64,000 nucleotides of DNA from Edaphochlamys debaryana (lineage: Eukaryota > Chlorophyta > Chlorophyceae > Chlamydomonadales). The position numbers and the translations under genes are program-made. This document shows, one piece after another, positions 63,130 through 64,000 of this stretch. The stretch covers positions 310,001-374,000 of the forward strand of contig JAEHOE010000121.1 of NCBI GenBank assembly GCA_016858145.1. The letters are read 5' to 3'. How positions within the stretch are numbered: position 1 is the stretch's first letter; each line of letters opens with the position of its first letter. Below the pieces are notes generated by a model. That model ran no database searches. It was given only the letters and a program-made list of their open reading frames with translations, and was not told the DNA's origin.

Positions 63130-64000
63130 CTGTTGGCAGGCCCGGAACCGGCGAGGGTTGGGCGGGCAGGCTTGGCGCGGCGGCGGCTCCACAGCCCCGG
63201 ACCCCGCCGGCCCTCGAGCCACCCGCAGGAGCGCGCATGCACTTCTCGCCCGTCGCCCCCCTCACACCCACACCGTCAGGGCCTTTTCACCCTTGTGCAC
63301 ATGACGCAACCATATGCAAGGCTGTTGGCAGGCCCGGAACCGGCGAGGGTTGGGCGGGCAGGCTTGGCGCGGCGGCGGCTCCACAGCCCCGGACCCCGCC
63401 GGCCCTCGAGCCACCCGCAGGAGCGCGCATGCACTTCTCGCCCGTCGCCCCCCTCACACCCACACCGTCAGGGCCTTTTCACCCTTGTGCACATGACGCA
63501 ACCATATGCAAGGCTGTTGGCAGGCCCGGAACCGGCGAGGGTTGGGCGGGCAGGCTTGGCGCGGCGGCGGCTCCACAGCCCCGGACCCCGCCGGCCCTCG
63601 AGCCACCCGCAGGAGCGCGCATGCACTTCTCGCCCATCGCCCCCCTCACACCCACACCGTCAGGGCCTTTTCACCCTTGCGCACATGACGCAACCATATG
63701 CAAGGCTGTTGGCAGGCCCGGAACCGGCGAGGGTTGGGCGGGCAGGCTTGGCGCGGCGGCGGCTCCACAGCCCCGGACCCCGCCGGCCCTTGAGCCACCC
63801 GCAGGAGCGCGCGTGCACTTCTCGCCCGTCGCCCCCCTCACACCCACACCGTCAGGGCCTTTTCACCCTTGTGCACATGACGCAACCATATGCAAGGCTG
63901 TTGGCAGGCCCGGAACCGGCGAGGGTTGGGCGGGCAGGCTTGGCGCGGCGGCGGCTCCGCAGCCCCGGACCCCGCCGGCCCTTGAGCCACCCGCAGGAGC
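63130..64000. repeat. 192-bp satellite array running off the window end
   Basis: Units start at 63130, 63322, 63514, 63706 and 63898 (CTGTTGGCAGG) with only a few substitutions. The array continues beyond the window. The 192-bp period is divisible by three, so each unit shows the same 60-codon frame, but every unit stops it. Confidence 0.97.

Noticed and set aside
63314..63688. Repeated 60-codon open frames starting with Met in the satellite
   Set aside because: The frame recurs only because the 192-bp unit is divisible by three. Every unit contains a stop and the sequence has no protein-like conservation.
62716..64000. CRISPR-like array
   Set aside because: The units are contiguous long tandem repeats without unique spacers, in a eukaryotic genome.

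Overview
The window looks like nuclear DNA of a volvocine (chlamydomonadalean) green alga. It is very GC-rich. Genes are broken into many short exons by introns with C-tract acceptors and G-rich donors. TGTAA polyadenylation signals lie downstream of several stops. One gene encodes (S)P(n) hydroxyproline-rich wall-type protein, and the recognisable genes are typical of the group (thylakoid CAS, complex I subunit NUO8). I cannot name the species. From memory only, the C. reinhardtii CAS and NUO8 genes are both on chromosome 12, which would fit local synteny.

Six protein-coding genes can be read, and for five the exon phases close. (1) 227-13774 (+): a 30-exon gene fusing a DUG3-type glutamine amidotransferase, a seven-unit WD40 region and a DUG2-type M20 peptidase, which would be a one-polypeptide version of the glutathione-degrading Dug2-Dug3 complex. 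(2) 15204-17311 (-): NDUFAF3-like complex I assembly factor. (3) 17542-19953 (+): NDUFS8/NUO8, the complex I 8-iron subunit, divergent from (2) across 230 bp. (4) 24842-28091 (-): CAS, the thylakoid calcium-sensing protein. (5) 29229-43192 (+): a 30-exon gene for a large plastid-type PPR/SAP-like acidic protein, resembling PAP1/pTAC3 of the plastid RNA polymerase. (6) 47468-60418 (-): a giant modular secreted protein made of signal peptide, two ShK domains, Pro-rich spacer, seven-blade RCC1-like propeller, long Pro-rich spacer, unknown domain, twelve 8-Cys modules and a knottin-like tail.

Between genes, 43762-46112 is a non-autonomous DNA transposon with 22-bp perfect terminal inverted repeats and subterminal motifs. 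62716-63061 and 63130 to the window end are tandem satellite arrays of 145 and 192 bp. The region 19954-24841 holds no convincing gene except low-confidence fragments near 22.8-24.0 kb.

The strongest unexplained pattern is in the introns. At least eight carry a displaced copy of the adjacent exon edge with its splice site, and two short sequence families are shared between different introns. Several introns appear to use GC-AG boundaries. Together these suggest introns growing by local duplication of splice junctions and by spread of short elements.
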